Origin: Nitrobacteraceae bacterium AZCC 1564
GTDB taxonomy: Bacteria; Pseudomonadota; Alphaproteobacteria; Rhizobiales; Xanthobacteraceae
DNA length: 64,000 nucleotides
Direction of reading: 5' to 3'
Assembly (NCBI GenBank): GCA_036924835.1
Contig: JBAGRR010000001.1
Span: 3,425,001-3,489,000 of the forward strand
Below, piece after piece: positions 1 through 9,794 of this stretch; within the stretch, counting starts at the first letter, position 1, and every line of letters starts with the position of its first letter. The translations under genes were made by a program, and so were the position numbers. The notes below the pieces were generated by a model. That model saw only the letters and a program-made list of their open reading frames with translations, searched no databases and was not told the DNA's origin.

Positions 1-863
1 ATCTGGCCGGTCATCGCCATGCGATTGTCGGTGTCGATGTTAATCTTGCGGACACCGTTCTTGATGCCGCGCTGGATTTCTTCGACGGGCACCCCCCAGG
101 TTGGCTTCATCTGCCCGCCGAACTTGTTGATGATGTCCTGCAGGTCCTGCGGGACCGAAGAGGAGCCGTGCATCACGAGGTGCGTGTTCGGCAGCTTGCG
201 ATGGATTTCCTCGATCACGTTCATCGCCAGGATGTTGCCGTCCGGCTTGCGTGTGAATTTGTAAGCGCCATGCGATGTCCCCATGGCGATTGCCAGCGCA
301 TCGACCTTGGTTTCTTTCACGAACTTCACGGCTTCGTCGGGGTTTGTCAGGAGCTGGTCATGAGAGAGCTTACCTTCCGCTCCGTGGCCGTCTTCCTTGT
401 CACCCATGCCGGTTTCGAGAGAGCCCAACACACCGAGCTCGCCTTCTACCGAAATGCCGCCGAGGTGGGCCATGTCGGTGACGGTTTTTGTCACGCCGAC
501 ATTGTAAGCCCAGTCGCCGGGAGTCTTGGCGTCGGCTTTCAGCGAGCCGTCCATCATCACCGAGGTGAAACCCGCCTGAATGGCGGTCATACAGGTTGCT
601 GGCTCGTTGCCGTGATCGAGATGCACGCAGACGGGAATTTGCGGATGGATTTCCGTCACCGCATCCATCATGTGCTTGAGCATCACGTCATTGGCGTAGG
701 AGCGCGCGCCGCGTGAAGCCTGGATGATGACCGGCGCGTCGACTGAGCTGGCGGCGTCCATGATCGCAAGCGCCTGCTCCATGTTGTTGATGTTGAAGGC
801 CGGTACCCCGTAGTCATGTTCTGCTGCATGATCCAGCAATTGGCGCAAGGTGATGCGAGCCAT
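1..863 (-). CDS. fba: Class II fructose-bisphosphate aldolase (partial)
   Basis: Cleaves fructose-1,6-bisphosphate (or sedoheptulose-1,7-bisphosphate in the Calvin cycle) to triose phosphates, using zinc, in the cytoplasm. The frame opens with ATG at 863 ([17 protein letters not shown]) and runs off the window start, so about 287 of roughly 350 residues are seen. Class II marks are visible: an HLDHGN metal-binding motif near residue 80, and GSSSVP and NIDTDNR further on. It is the last gene of a minus-strand series tkt-gap-pgk-fba, 74 bp after pgk, so all four may share transcripts. The similarity is to the long Calvin-type subgroup, but no RuBisCO gene is in the window, so a role in fixation is only possible. 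Confidence 0.9.
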   Translation of the reverse strand, partial: MARITLRQLLDHAAEHDYGVPAFNINNMEQALAIMDAASSVDAPVIIQASRGARSYANDVMLKHMMDAVTEIHPQIPVCVHLDHGNEPATCMTAIQAGFTSVMMDGSLKADAKTPGDWAYNVGVTKTVTDMAHLGGISVEGELGVLGSLETGMGDKEDGHGAEGKLSHDQLLTNPDEAVKFVKETKVDALAIAMGTSHGAYKFTRKPDGNILAMNVIEEIHRKLPNTHLVMHGSSSVPQDLQDIINKFGGQMKPTWGVPVEEIQRGIKNGVRKINIDTDNRMAMTGQ

Positions 864-937
864 CTTTTCTCTCTCCAACGGTGGTAATGGCGCCCTGGAT
901 GGCGCCAGCGTGAACTTAATATGAAATGGGCGCCGGT

Positions 938-2143
938 TTACTGACCGGCGCGACCCGTTCTTAAAACCTCGACGCCGGGTAAAGGTTTCCCTTCCATCCA
1001 CTCCAGGAATGCGCCGCCTGCGGTCGAAACGTACGTGAAATCCTTAGCCACGCCTGCGTGGTTCAGCGCCGCAACTGTGTCGCCGCCGCCGGCGACCGAA
1101 ATAAGCTTGCCCGTCTGGGTGCGCGCTGCTGCATGTTTTGCAGCCTGCACGGTGCCGCGGTCGAATGGCGCCATTTCGAATGCGCCCACCGGACCATTCC
1201 AGACCAAGGTTGCAGCATCGTCGATCGCCGCGTTAATGCGCTCGACCGAGAGCGGGCCAACGTCGAGAATCATGCCGTCGTGAGGAATTGCGTCGAGGCC
1301 GTAGGCATGCGACGGCGCATTTGCCTCGAAGTGATAGGCCACAACCGCGTCAACCGGCAGGATGATCGCGCAGTTTGCGGTATCGGCCTTTTCGAGAATG
1401 CGCTGTGCGGTGGGAGCGAGTTCTTTCTCGCACAGGGACTTGCCGACGTTAACGCCCTGCGCGTGCAGGAAGGTGTTGGCCATGCCGCCGCCAATCACGA
1501 GCGCATCGACCTTCGAGACAAGGTTTTCCAGCAGGTCGATCTTGGTTGAGACCTTGGAGCCGCCGACGATGGCGATCACAGGATGAGTCGGCGCCTCGAG
1601 AGCTTTGCTCAGCGCACCGAGTTCGGCTTCCATGGTGCGGCCGGCATAGGCCGGTAGCACATGGCCGAGACCTTCGGTCGATGCGTGAGCACGGTGGGCG
1701 CAGGAAAATGCGTCGTTGACCCAGATATCGCCGAGCTTCGCGAGCTCCGCGACGAATGCAGGATCGTTCTTCTCTTCGCCGGGGTGGAAGCGGGTGTTCT
1801 CAAGACAGAGGATTTCGCCGTCCTTCATCGCCGCGACGGCCTTTTGCGCGACGTCGCCGACGCAGTCGGCAGCGAATTCTACGTGACGCAGCAGAACATA
1901 GCCGAGCGCAATCGCGACCGGCTTGAGCGATTCCTTTGGGTCCGGGCCCTTGGGCCGTCCGAAGTGGGCAAGGATGATGACCTTGCCGCCTTTCTCGGAC
2001 AGTTCAATGATCGTCTTGGCGATCCGTTGCAGCCGCGTGGTGTCGGACACGCGGCCATTGTCCATCGGAACGTTAAGGTCCACGCGCAACAATACGCGCT
2101 TTCCCTTCACATCGACGTCGTCGAGGGTGCGAAAACCGGACAT
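938..2143 (-). CDS. pgk: Phosphoglycerate kinase
   Basis: Transfers phosphate between 1,3-bisphosphoglycerate and ADP in glycolysis, gluconeogenesis or the Calvin cycle; cytoplasmic monomer. The product is 401 residues, the normal length, starting [20 protein letters not shown], with the VDLNVP substrate loop near residue 20, a GGSKVSTK segment mid-protein and the nucleotide-binding GGGDTVAAL motif near the C-terminus. The open frame extends upstream to 2236, but that part would run into the 3' end of gap and is not conserved in the family, so ATG at 2143 is chosen. It lies 35 bp downstream of gap on the same strand, which suggests co-transcription. Confidence 0.95.
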   Translation of the reverse strand: MSGFRTLDDVDVKGKRVLLRVDLNVPMDNGRVSDTTRLQRIAKTIIELSEKGGKVIILAHFGRPKGPDPKESLKPVAIALGYVLLRHVEFAADCVGDVAQKAVAAMKDGEILCLENTRFHPGEEKNDPAFVAELAKLGDIWVNDAFSCAHRAHASTEGLGHVLPAYAGRTMEAELGALSKALEAPTHPVIAIVGGSKVSTKIDLLENLVSKVDALVIGGGMANTFLHAQGVNVGKSLCEKELAPTAQRILEKADTANCAIILPVDAVVAYHFEANAPSHAYGLDAIPHDGMILDVGPLSVERINAAIDDAATLVWNGPVGAFEMAPFDRGTVQAAKHAAARTQTGKLISVAGGGDTVAALNHAGVAKDFTYVSTAGGAFLEWMEGKPLPGVEVLRTGRAGQ

Positions 2144-2178
2144 CAGAACTCGTTGCGACTGCTGGACGTCTTCACTAA

Positions 2179-3186
2179 TCAGAGCAACTTGCCCATCGCG
2201 ACTGCCGTATCCGACATGCGATTGGAGAAGCCCCACTCGTTATCGTACCAGGACATCACGCGCACCAGCGTGCCGTTCTGCACTTTGGTTTGATCGAAGG
2301 CGAAGGTCGACGAGCTGGCGTCGTGGTTGAAGTCAATCGACACGTTCGGATCGCTCGTGGTGCTCAGGATGCCCTTCAGCTCCTGCGCAGCCGCGCGCTT
2401 GACCGCTTCGTTGATTTCTTCCTTGGTGGTGGCCTTCTTTGCGACGATCTTGAGATCGACCACCGAGACGTTCGGGGTCGGCACGCGGATCGCGACACCG
2501 TCGAGCTTGCCGTTGAGCTCGGGAAGTACAAGGCCGATCGCCTTTGCCGCGCCCGTCGACGTCGGAATCATCGACAGCGCTGCTGCGCGGCCGCGATAGA
2601 GATCCTTGTGCAAGGTGTCGAGGGTCGGCTGGTCACCGGTGTAGGCGTGAATGGTGGTCATGAAGCCGGTCTCGATGCCCACCGTGTCGTTCAATACCTT
2701 AGCGACCGGCGCAAGGCAGTTCGTGGTGCACGAGCCGTTCGACACGACGAGATGATCCTTGGTCAGCTTGTCATGGTTGACGCCGTACACGATGGTTGCG
2801 TCCGCTCCGTCCGCCGGAGCCGAAACCAGCACGCGCTTGGCGCCTGCGGTGAGATGGGCCGAAGCCTTGTCCTTCGCGGTGAAGATGCCGGTGCATTCCA
2901 TCGCGATGTCAACGCCGAGATCCTTCCAGGGAAGGGTCGACGGATCCTTCACGGCGGTCACCTTGATCTTGCTGTTGCCGATGCTGATCGAGTCGCCTTC
3001 GACCTTTACTTCGCCAGGAAAGCGGCCATGGACCGAGTCGTAACGGAGCAGATGGGCGTTGGTTTCGACCGGGCCGAGATCGTTGATGGCGACCACCTGG
3101 ATGTCTGTGCGCTTGGATTCATAGATTGCGCGCAGAATGTTACGGCCGATACGGCCAAATCCATTGATCGCGACCCGGACTGCCAT
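2179..3186 (-). CDS. gap: Glyceraldehyde-3-phosphate dehydrogenase, type I
   Basis: Oxidises and phosphorylates glyceraldehyde-3-phosphate with NAD(P). The 335-residue product has the Rossmann motif NGFGRIGRN at residues 8-16, Asp36 at the end of the second strand (as in NAD-preferring enzymes), and the catalytic Cys153 inside SNGSCTTNC. The C-terminal [12 protein letters not shown] motif is intact. ATG at 3186 has a purine-rich leader. The gene lies between tkt (106 bp upstream) and pgk (35 bp downstream). Whether the enzyme works mainly in the glycolytic or the assimilatory direction cannot be told from sequence. Confidence 0.96.
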   Translation of the reverse strand: MAVRVAINGFGRIGRNILRAIYESKRTDIQVVAINDLGPVETNAHLLRYDSVHGRFPGEVKVEGDSISIGNSKIKVTAVKDPSTLPWKDLGVDIAMECTGIFTAKDKASAHLTAGAKRVLVSAPADGADATIVYGVNHDKLTKDHLVVSNGSCTTNCLAPVAKVLNDTVGIETGFMTTIHAYTGDQPTLDTLHKDLYRGRAAALSMIPTSTGAAKAIGLVLPELNGKLDGVAIRVPTPNVSVVDLKIVAKKATTKEEINEAVKRAAAQELKGILSTTSDPNVSIDFNHDASSSTFAFDQTKVQNGTLVRVMSWYDNEWGFSNRMSDTAVAMGKLL

Positions 3187-3219
3187 TCAACTTCTCCTCG
3201 ACGTTCAAAAATGACGATT

Positions 3220-3243
3220 TTCGGGGCCAGTTTTTGCCCCGAA
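3220..3243 (-). terminator. Hairpin between tkt and gap
   Basis: TTCGGGGC and GCCCCGAA form an 8-bp stem with an 8-base loop in the tkt-gap spacer. On the minus strand the stem is followed by a mixed sequence and only later by a T-run, so it is not a textbook terminator. It may be a weak terminator or a processing/stability hairpin that sets tkt:gap ratios. Confidence 0.35.
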
Positions 3244-3292
3244 TGGCGTTGTGTTGCAATCTCCCGAAAAACTGAATGTTCCGGAAGGGTTA

Positions 3293-5284
3293 TCAGGCCT
3301 TCAGCCGGGCCTGCGCGGCGTCTGCAACGGCTTCCGGGGTGATCCCGAAGTGCCGGTACAGCTCCTTATATGGGGCGCTGGCGCCGAATCCGCTCATGCC
3401 GACGAAAATGCCATCCATTCCAATGATGGCGTCCCAGCCCTGACGGACCGCAGCTTCCACGGCGACCTTAACCGGAGCGTCGCCGATGATCGCGGCCTTT
3501 TTGGTATCGGGCAGCTCAAGCAGACGATCCATGCACGGGACCGAGACCACCCGCGTCGGAATGCCGCGCGCGGCAAGCAGTTTTTGCGCATCCACCGCTA
3601 ACGAAACTTCCGAACCTGACGCGAAAATCGAGACCTTCGCCGCACCGTCCGATTTCGAAATTTCATAGGCGCCGTCAGCGCACTTGTTGTCGGCGTCGTT
3701 CGCCAAGCGCAGCTGCGGCAGATTCTGGCGGGTCAGCGCCAGCACGCTCGGGCGGTCTCTCGATTCCAGCGCGAGCTGCCAGCATTCGAGCGTTTCAACG
3801 GTATCGCAGGGCCGGAACACGTCGCAGTTCGGAATGGCGCGCAGTGCGGCAAGGTGTTCAACTGGCTGATGGGTCGGGCCGTCTTCGCCGAGACCGATCG
3901 AGTCATGGGTGAGAACGTGAATAACGCGTTCGCCCATCAAGGCGGCGAGGCGAAGCGCCGGGCGCAAATAGTCCGAGAACACAAGGAACGTTCCGGAATA
4001 CGGAATGAGGCCACCATGCAGAGCGATGCCATTCATGGCAGCCGCCATGCCGTGCTCGCGGATGCCGTAGTTGATGTAACGCCCGCCGTAGTTATTGGCG
4101 GAGATCGCGACCATGCCCTTCACGCGGGTGTTGTTGGAGCCGGTGAGATCCGCGGAGCCGCCGATCATTTCGGGAACCGCTGCACAGAGTACCTCGAGCG
4201 CATGTTCGGACGCAGTGCGCGTGGCGGTGTCCTTCGGAGCGGCGGCGAGCGCCGCCTTCATGCCGGCGACGGCATCGGCGAGCGCCTTCGCAGGCAAATC
4301 GCCTTTGACGCGGCGCTCGAATTCCGCGCGAGCAGCGGCATCTTTCGACGACAGCCGCTTGCTCCATTCGGCCCGCGCCTTGGCGCCGCGCGATCCCGCT
4401 TCACGCCACGCGTTGAGAATGTCCTGTGGGATTTCGAAGGGCGCTGCATCCCAGTTGAGGTTCTTGCGCGCGCCGGCGATTTCCTCGGCGCCGAGCGGTG
4501 AACCGTGGGATTTTTCCGAGCCAGCCTTATTCGGGGCGCCGAAACCGATCGTCGTCTTGCACGCGATCAAGGTTGGACGATCGGACTTCTGTGCGCGGGC
4601 GAGCGCGGCGGCAATCGCTTTCTGATCGTGACCGTTAACGCGCTCGGCAGCCCAGCCGGCGGCCTCGAAACGCTTCACCTGATCGACTGAATCCGACAGA
4701 GAAATCGCGCCATCAATCGAGATACCGTTATCATCGAACATCACGATCAGCTTGTTGAGCCTGAGATGTCCAGCAAACGCAATGGCTTCCTGGCTGATGC
4801 CTTCCATCAGGTCGCCGTCGGACGCGAGGACGTAGGTATAGTGGTCGACAACGTCGCCGCCGAAGTCCGATGCCATCCGGCGCTCCGCGAGCGCCATGCC
4901 GACAGCGGTTGCAATGCCCTGACCCAGCGGCCCGGTGGTTGTCTCGATGCCCGGCGTGACGAAGTTTTCAGGATGGCCCGGCGTCAGGGAACCCAGCTGG
5001 CGAAAATTCTTGATCTGCTCGATCGTCATCGCCTCATTGCCGGTCAGATACAGCAGCGCATAGAGCAGCATCGAGCCATGGCCGGCGGAGAGAACGAACC
5101 GATCGCGGTCAGGCCAGGCCGGATCCTTCGCGTCAAATTTGAGGAATTGCGTAAAGAGCACGGTGGCCACGTCGGCCGCCCCCATGGGCAGGCCAGGGTG
5201 ACCGGATTTGGCCTTCTCGACCGCATCCATGGCAAGAGCCCGGACCGCATTGGCCATACGGGATGGATCGACGTGCGTAGTCAT
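3293..5284 (-). CDS. tkt: Transketolase
   Basis: Thiamine-diphosphate enzyme that moves two-carbon ketol units in the non-oxidative pentose phosphate pathway and the Calvin cycle. From ATG at 5284 ([20 protein letters not shown]) it is 663 residues, the usual size; the frame is open to 5437 but that extension is not family-like. Visible motifs: [12 protein letters not shown] near residue 27, the TPP/Mg segment SDGDLMEG followed by [10 protein letters not shown], and the catalytic-loop region [19 protein letters not shown]. The first Gly of the usual GDG is Ser here. It heads the tkt-gap-pgk-fba series and is divergent from the DUF4164-zapA pair. Confidence 0.95.
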   Translation of the reverse strand: MTTHVDPSRMANAVRALAMDAVEKAKSGHPGLPMGAADVATVLFTQFLKFDAKDPAWPDRDRFVLSAGHGSMLLYALLYLTGNEAMTIEQIKNFRQLGSLTPGHPENFVTPGIETTTGPLGQGIATAVGMALAERRMASDFGGDVVDHYTYVLASDGDLMEGISQEAIAFAGHLRLNKLIVMFDDNGISIDGAISLSDSVDQVKRFEAAGWAAERVNGHDQKAIAAALARAQKSDRPTLIACKTTIGFGAPNKAGSEKSHGSPLGAEEIAGARKNLNWDAAPFEIPQDILNAWREAGSRGAKARAEWSKRLSSKDAAARAEFERRVKGDLPAKALADAVAGMKAALAAAPKDTATRTASEHALEVLCAAVPEMIGGSADLTGSNNTRVKGMVAISANNYGGRYINYGIREHGMAAAMNGIALHGGLIPYSGTFLVFSDYLRPALRLAALMGERVIHVLTHDSIGLGEDGPTHQPVEHLAALRAIPNCDVFRPCDTVETLECWQLALESRDRPSVLALTRQNLPQLRLANDADNKCADGAYEISKSDGAAKVSIFASGSEVSLAVDAQKLLAARGIPTRVVSVPCMDRLLELPDTKKAAIIGDAPVKVAVEAAVRQGWDAIIGMDGIFVGMSGFGASAPYKELYRHFGITPEAVADAAQARLKA

Positions 5285-5554
5285 GAATATCCGCCTGCGA
5301 TTCGGAGTGTGGGGAGCCCGCGTGCATGAAGATGACGCGGTCAAAAGACCGTCATACGCGGTGGATAGCACCTGAAAACCCGGGAGTCCAAGGGCATTGG
5401 GCGCTGCAACCAAGCTGTATTTTCGCTTTGTGTGCATAGCTCGCGGCGAACATTGCGCTTCCCTCGGGAGGGACGTAAATTTCCTGGCCTAAATGCTTGC
5501 TGGTTCGCTGCTTTTGCGTCACCGGCCAGAGCAGAAAAAGGCTGCTGTCCCGCT

Positions 5555-5884
5555 ATGACCGATCGCAGTGCCAAGAGTTTCGCCAATTCTGATCCCGCAG
5601 CCAACGGGCCAAGCGACATAGAGCTCGCCACCCGGCGTCTTGCCGCCGCCCTTGATGGCCTCGAAAGCGCAGTTGAACGCCGTCGCGAGGCCGATAATGC
5701 GCATGATGAAATGGCAGCCCAAATTCAGGCGTTGGGCAACGACCGTTCGCGGCTCGCCCACGAACTCGATGGCACATTGGTTCGGTCCCGCGCGCTTGAA
5801 CGTACCAACCGTGAAATCGCGCAGCGTCTTGATGTGGCAATCGACACCATTCGCTCGGTTATCGATTCCGGAGAACCGGCATGA
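5555..5884 (+). CDS. DUF4164 family small coiled-coil protein
   Basis: A 109-residue acidic protein, starting MTDRSAKSFANSD, with no signal peptide or membrane segment. Residues about 30-100 have heptad-like spacing (LAAALDGLESAVERRREA and onwards) and should form one long coiled coil. The frame is open further upstream, but ATG at 5555 fits the family. Its stop overlaps the zapA start in an ATGA junction, so the two are translationally coupled. Alphaproteobacteria commonly carry this DUF4164 gene directly before zapA; a link to cell division is inferred from that neighbourhood only. Confidence 0.8.
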   Translation: MTDRSAKSFANSDPAANGPSDIELATRRLAAALDGLESAVERRREADNAHDEMAAQIQALGNDRSRLAHELDGTLVRSRALERTNREIAQRLDVAIDTIRSVIDSGEPA

Positions 5885-6264
5885 ACCACGTCAATGTCAC
5901 CATCAACGGCCGACAGTATCGCATGGCCTGCGAGCAGGGTCAGGAAACACGGCTGTTGCGGCTCGCGGAAAGCCTGGAATCCCGTATTTCGGGTCTTCGC
6001 AGCAAGTTCGGCGAGATCGGCGATCAGCGTCTCACCGTCATGGCCGCGTTGATGGTTGCTGATGAACTGGTCGATGCCGGGCAGCGCATCCGTAGTCTCG
6101 AGGAAGAGCTGGCGGCGTTGCGCGATGTGCGGGTTGTCGCGGCCGAGCGCGCCCGGGTGACGCAGACTGCGGTGGTGAATGCATTGAATTCAGCATCGGA
6201 TCGCATTGAAAAGATGACCCGGGAGCTCAATCGTCCGTCGCACAACGGCGTCGCGATCGGGTGA
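5881..6264 (+). CDS. zapA: Cell division protein ZapA
   Basis: ZapA binds FtsZ and promotes bundling of protofilaments in the Z-ring. The 127-residue product starts MNHVNVTINGRQYRMACEQG, matching the N-terminal ZapA globular domain (first ~50 residues), followed by a C-terminal coiled coil (about residues 60-115). Start and stop of the gene pair overlap by 4 bp with the upstream DUF4164 gene. The order zapA - 6S RNA - fau is a classic proteobacterial arrangement and supports the assignment. Confidence 0.92.
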   Translation: MNHVNVTINGRQYRMACEQGQETRLLRLAESLESRISGLRSKFGEIGDQRLTVMAALMVADELVDAGQRIRSLEEELAALRDVRVVAAERARVTQTAVVNALNSASDRIEKMTRELNRPSHNGVAIG

Positions 6265-6285
6265 GAATTCACCGTCGAACCGCTC

Positions 6286-6355
6286 GTGTCCCGAATCCAA
6301 AGTTCGCACAGGTTTGCCGCTTGCTCGGATGCGAACTTCTGAACCACCACACTAG
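6286..6355. repeat. CTAG palindromic element, chimeric copy
   Basis: Left arm (GTGTCCCGAATCCAAAGTTCGC) belongs to the 'TCC...GAAGTTCGC' subtype, while the right arm ends GAACCACCACACTAG, the 'GGTTCAG' subtype. Inner 9-10 bp next to the loop still pair, the outer arms do not. Best explained as a doublet collapsed by recombination at the shared GCGAACTT block. It lies between zapA and the 6S RNA candidate. Confidence 0.8.
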
Positions 6356-6427
6356 CGGTCGGGCCACATCGTGGTTAAATTGGCTCGGCGAGGCTGCTTC
6401 GCGCGTCAGAAGCCATACAATCCCCGG

Positions 6428-6600
6428 GGCCTTATCGATCTCTTAGGGAACTGTCCCTGGCCGGGTCCGTGGACCCGATCATATGGTGCCCACCTACTTA
6501 GGTAGGTGCTCCGGGATCGAGCGCTTCAACGGCCATAGCGGCTTCGCACTTCTCGTTCTCCTTGCATGACACCTTGTTGTGTCGCGGTCTTGTTTCAGGC
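6428..6600 (+). ncRNA. ssrS: 6S RNA (SsrS) candidate
   Basis: The spacer between zapA and fau is where proteobacteria encode 6S RNA, the open-promoter mimic that sequesters sigma70 RNA polymerase. The region has no credible reading frame but strong local pairing: GGGTCCGTGGACCC (6460s), CACCTACTTAGGTAGGTG (6490-6507) and GCCATAGCGGC near 6532. A TACAAT box at 6416-6421 could serve as -10, placing the 5' end near 6428; no good -35 is seen. Ends are approximate. Identification rests on synteny and structure and would be settled by an Rfam RF00013 covariance search. Confidence 0.68.
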
Positions 6601-6647
6601 CTCAAGGTCCTGTTTTCTCACCGGACCACGTCAGGTCATGAGGTTGA

Positions 6648-7232
6648 ATGCAAGACGATTCCACTCAGCTGAAGAATGAATTGCGTCGAACGGTTCTCGC
6701 GCGTCGCGATGCCTTGAGTGCGCAACAGCGCAGTCATGCCGCGCAGGTGATTGCAGCAATGCCCTTGCCGGTCGAACTGCCTCACGGGGTGATTGTTGCT
6801 GGCTATTCACCGATCAACAGCGAATTCGATCCATTCCCTTTAATGGATGCTCTTGCAGGCAAGGGCGCGGTACTCGCTTTGCCGGTTGTGATCGCACGCG
6901 ATCACGCGCTGATCTTTCGCGCATGGGAGCCGAACGAAAGGCTGGTGCGAGGACAATATGGAATCTTTCAGCCATCGTCTGATGCGCCGGAAGTCGATCC
7001 TGACATTGTGCTTGTGCCGCTCGCTGCATTCGATCGCGTGGGCCATCGCATCGGCTATGGCCGCGGATATTATGACCGCACGCTGCAGAATTTGCGTGCG
7101 CTCAAGAAGATCACCGTCATCGGCGTTGCTTTTGCAGTGCAGGAAATCGACATCGTCCCTGCGTTCTCGCACGACGAGCAGCTCGATTGTGTGCTAACCG
7201 AGCACGAGTTGATCGATCTGCGGAGGCTCTAG
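6648..7232 (+). CDS. fau: 5-formyltetrahydrofolate cyclo-ligase
   Basis: Converts 5-formyltetrahydrofolate to 5,10-methenyltetrahydrofolate with ATP. The 194-residue product is of normal length; an N-terminal KNELRRTVLARRDAL segment and the C-terminal nucleotide/substrate motif GYGRGYYDR (about residues 138-146) are diagnostic. It directly follows the 6S RNA candidate, the arrangement known as ssrS-ygfA. Its amber stop codon (7230-7232) is part of the CTAG that begins the following palindromic doublet, so the gene ends exactly where the repeat starts. Confidence 0.93.
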   Translation: MQDDSTQLKNELRRTVLARRDALSAQQRSHAAQVIAAMPLPVELPHGVIVAGYSPINSEFDPFPLMDALAGKGAVLALPVVIARDHALIFRAWEPNERLVRGQYGIFQPSSDAPEVDPDIVLVPLAAFDRVGHRIGYGRGYYDRTLQNLRALKKITVIGVAFAVQEIDIVPAFSHDEQLDCVLTEHELIDLRRL

Positions 7233-7396
7233 TGTGGTGGTTCAGAAGTTCGCTTCATTTTCTCTGCACGTTCTTCAAGCGAACTTCTGAACCTAAACCA
7301 CACTAGAATCATAGATTTGCTAGTGTCCTTTCGAATCCGAAGTTCGCTAAGGGATGCGCTGCAGTATTAAGGCGAACTTCGGATTCAGGACACTAG
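7229..7396. repeat. CTAG palindromic doublet (7229-7306 and 7320-7396)
   Basis: Two adjacent palindromes. The first has arms GGTTCAGAAGTTCGC / GCGAACTTCTGAACC inside TAGTGTGG / CCACACTAG ends; the second has GAATCCGAAGTTCGC / GCGAACTTCGGATTC inside TAGTGTCC / GGACACTAG. A 13-base spacer containing AATCATAG joins them. The left CTAG includes the fau stop codon; the right CTAG touches the GTG start of the next gene, and the right arm carries AGGA at 7387-7390, which can act as that gene's ribosome binding site. Confidence 0.95.
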
Positions 7397-8224
7397 GTGC
7401 GCATTTTATTTGTCGGGGATGTGGTGGGACGAAGCGGGCGCACCGTTGTAAATGACACCTTGCCGGGCCTCATTCGTGATTGGCAGCTCGATCTGGTTGT
7501 GGTCAACGGCGAGAATGCTGCTGGTGGATTCGGGATTACTGAAACCATCTATCAGGAACTGCTTGATGCCGGTGCAGATGTTATCACGCTTGGCAATCAT
7601 GCGTGGGATCAGCGCGAGGCGCTTGTCTTCATCGAGCGTGCGCCGCGTCTCATCAGGCCGGCGAATTTCCCTCCAGGAACACCGGGGCGCGGTGCAGCGC
7701 TGGTCGAAACGAAAAAAGGCAAGCGCGCACTCGTGATCAACGGGATTGGCCGCGTGTTCATGCAGCCATTCGATGATCCGTTTAGTGTGCTTGATCGCGA
7801 GCTGAACGCTTGTCCGCTGGGGCAAGCGGCGGATGCGGTTGTGGTTGATTTCCACGGTGAGGCAACCAGTGAGAAACAGGCGATCGGTTATTTCTGTGAC
7901 GGGCGGGCGAGCCTTGTGGTCGGAACGCATACCCACGTGCCGACGTCCGATCATCGCATTTTACCCGGCGGCACGGCTTACATGACTGATGCCGGCATGA
8001 CCGGCGATTACCATTCGATCATCGGCATGGATCGTGAAGAGCCGCTGGGGCGTTTTCTGCGCGGCTACCCAGCGGGGCGTTTTGAGCCGGCAGAGGGCGC
8101 CGCCACACTCAGCGGCGTTGCGGTTGAAACAGTTGATGCGACCGGGCTCGCGGCGAAAGTGGCGGCTGTGCGGATCGGTCCGCTGCTGGAATGCGCGGTG
8201 CCGGACTTCTGGCAAAAAACCTAA
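7397..8224 (+). CDS. YmdB-type metallophosphoesterase (TIGR00282 family)
   Basis: A 275-residue calcineurin-like phosphoesterase; characterised relatives (YmdB) hydrolyse 2',3'-cyclic nucleotides. Metal-binding motifs are in order: GDVVGRSGR (residues 6-14), NGENAAGG, GNHAWDQ, and GTHTHVPTSD. GTG at 7397 is chosen because the MRILFVGDVVG start is conserved. There is no room for a normal leader: the gene begins at the very edge of a palindromic element whose right arm supplies AGGA six bases before the start. If that hairpin forms in mRNA, the ribosome binding site would be hidden, so translation may depend on RNA structure. Confidence 0.85.
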   Translation: MRILFVGDVVGRSGRTVVNDTLPGLIRDWQLDLVVVNGENAAGGFGITETIYQELLDAGADVITLGNHAWDQREALVFIERAPRLIRPANFPPGTPGRGAALVETKKGKRALVINGIGRVFMQPFDDPFSVLDRELNACPLGQAADAVVVDFHGEATSEKQAIGYFCDGRASLVVGTHTHVPTSDHRILPGGTAYMTDAGMTGDYHSIIGMDREEPLGRFLRGYPAGRFEPAEGAATLSGVAVETVDATGLAAKVAAVRIGPLLECAVPDFWQKT

Positions 8225-8354
8225 ATCCTGCTCGCCTACACCGCTAAAATCGATCAATCCGTCTTTAATTTTATCCGGGCCGGGCCTATAAACCCGCGCC
8301 GTCGGGCGATCTTTGAATGCCGCCCGCGAATCGCAACTTTTGAGAGACTCCCGC

Positions 8355-9101
8355 ATGGCCGGACATTCCCAATTCAAGAACATCATGCACCGCAAGGGCA
8401 AGCAGGACGCGATGAAGTCCAAGGTGTTCGGCAAGCTCGCGCGCGAAATCACTGTGGCGGCCAAGCTCGGTACGCCCGATCCGGCGATGAATCCGCGGCT
8501 GCGCGCTGCGGTGGTTGCGGCTCGTGCGGAAAACATGCCGAAGGACAACATCGAGCGTGCCATCAAGAAGGCCGTCGGCGGCGAAGGCGAGAGCTACGAT
8601 GAAATTCGTTACGAGGGATATGGTCCCGGTGGTGTCGCGGTCATCGTTGAAGCGCTGACGGACAACCGCAATCGCGCGGCCTCCGACATCCGCTCCTATT
8701 TCACCAAGTCGGGCGGCAACCTTGGGGAAACCGGCTCGGTGTCTTTCATGTTCGATCGCCTTGGCGTGATCGAATACGACGCGAAGGTAGCGTCGTCTGA
8801 CGACATGCTGGAAGCTGCGATCGAGGCCGGCGCCGACGATGTTGTCTCGAGCGAGGATGGTCACGAGGTGTTTGCCTCGCAGGATACGTTCCGCGAAGTT
8901 GCCAAGGGACTGGAAGCGAAGTTCGGCGAACCGCGCAAAGCGGCGCTTGTGTGGAAGCCGCAGAACACCATCACGGTCGATGACGAAACCGGCGAGAAGC
9001 TGTTCAAGCTGCTCGACTTGCTGAACGAGCACGACGACGTCCAGAATGTCTATGCAAACTTCGAGGTTTCGGACGCCCTCGCCGCGAAGATGGCCGGCTA
9101 A
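8355..9101 (+). CDS. yebC: YebC/PmpR family protein
   Basis: A 248-residue YebC-family protein. Members have been described as DNA-binding regulators and, more recently, as factors helping ribosomes through difficult proline stretches. The start [19 protein letters not shown] is the family signature, so ATG at 8355 is preferred over an upstream in-frame start at 8313. The family's conserved middle part ([19 protein letters not shown], about residues 95-113) is intact. It precedes ruvC by 99 bp, a widespread yebC-ruvCAB arrangement. Confidence 0.93.
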   Translation: MAGHSQFKNIMHRKGKQDAMKSKVFGKLAREITVAAKLGTPDPAMNPRLRAAVVAARAENMPKDNIERAIKKAVGGEGESYDEIRYEGYGPGGVAVIVEALTDNRNRAASDIRSYFTKSGGNLGETGSVSFMFDRLGVIEYDAKVASSDDMLEAAIEAGADDVVSSEDGHEVFASQDTFREVAKGLEAKFGEPRKAALVWKPQNTITVDDETGEKLFKLLDLLNEHDDVQNVYANFEVSDALAAKMAG

Positions 9102-9200
9102 TCTCGCGCGCTCAATTCCGGTTGTTCCGAGGGCGGTGCCATGCCCTCGAATCTCATGTCTTCTTGGATAAAAACGGCGCGGTCGTGGTAGGACTGGACC

Positions 9201-9725
9201 ATGACCTCTCTACCGATTCGCTCGCCCGTTCGTATTCTGGGGATCGATCCGGGCTTGCGCCGGACCGGCTGGGGCGTGATCGATATTGATGGGAATCGCC
9301 TGATCTATGTTGGTTGCGGTTCGGTGGAATCCCGCGAAACGCTTTCGCTGGCCGAGCGATTGCTTGCCATCCATGAGGGGCTTGCCCGCGTGCTCGGCGA
9401 CTTCAAGCCTCTGGAAGCTGCGGTTGAGCAGACCTTCGTCAACAAGGATGGCGCATCAACGCTGAAGCTCGGCCAAGCCCGTGGCGTGGCCATGCTCGCG
9501 CCGGCTCAGTTCGGTATTTCGGTGTCGGAGTATGCTCCCAATCAGGTGAAGAAAACGGTGGTCGGCGCGGGGCATGCTGACAAGAACCAGATTCGCGTCA
9601 TGCTCGGTGTGTTATTGCCGAAGGCTGATCCGAAAACACCGGACGCCGCCGATGCGCTAGCGATTGCCATCACGCATGCACATCACCGGCAAAGCGCGTT
9701 GCTGAAGGTGAAAGTTGCACTTTAA
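9201..9725 (+). CDS. ruvC: Crossover junction endodeoxyribonuclease RuvC
   Basis: Resolves Holliday junctions after RuvAB branch migration. The 174-residue protein has the acidic catalytic set: Asp in [12 protein letters not shown] (about residue 16), Glu in [10 protein letters not shown], and two Asp residues in the [15 protein letters not shown] segment near residue 155. ATG at 9201 is the first credible start. It is separated from ruvA by a LysE-family gene on the same strand, an insertion into the usual ruvC-ruvA-ruvB order. Confidence 0.95.
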   Translation: MTSLPIRSPVRILGIDPGLRRTGWGVIDIDGNRLIYVGCGSVESRETLSLAERLLAIHEGLARVLGDFKPLEAAVEQTFVNKDGASTLKLGQARGVAMLAPAQFGISVSEYAPNQVKKTVVGAGHADKNQIRVMLGVLLPKADPKTPDAADALAIAITHAHHRQSALLKVKVAL

Positions 9726-9794
9726 AGAGCGTGTCCGCAGGTGGCGAAGTCCGCCGTTCGATGCGATGATGGCCGAAATTGAGGATTGTTTTCA

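Noticed and set aside
9102..9200. Hairpin CGAGGGC...GCCCTCG after yebC as terminator
   Set aside because: The stem is short and no T-run follows; ruvC follows closely on the same strand.
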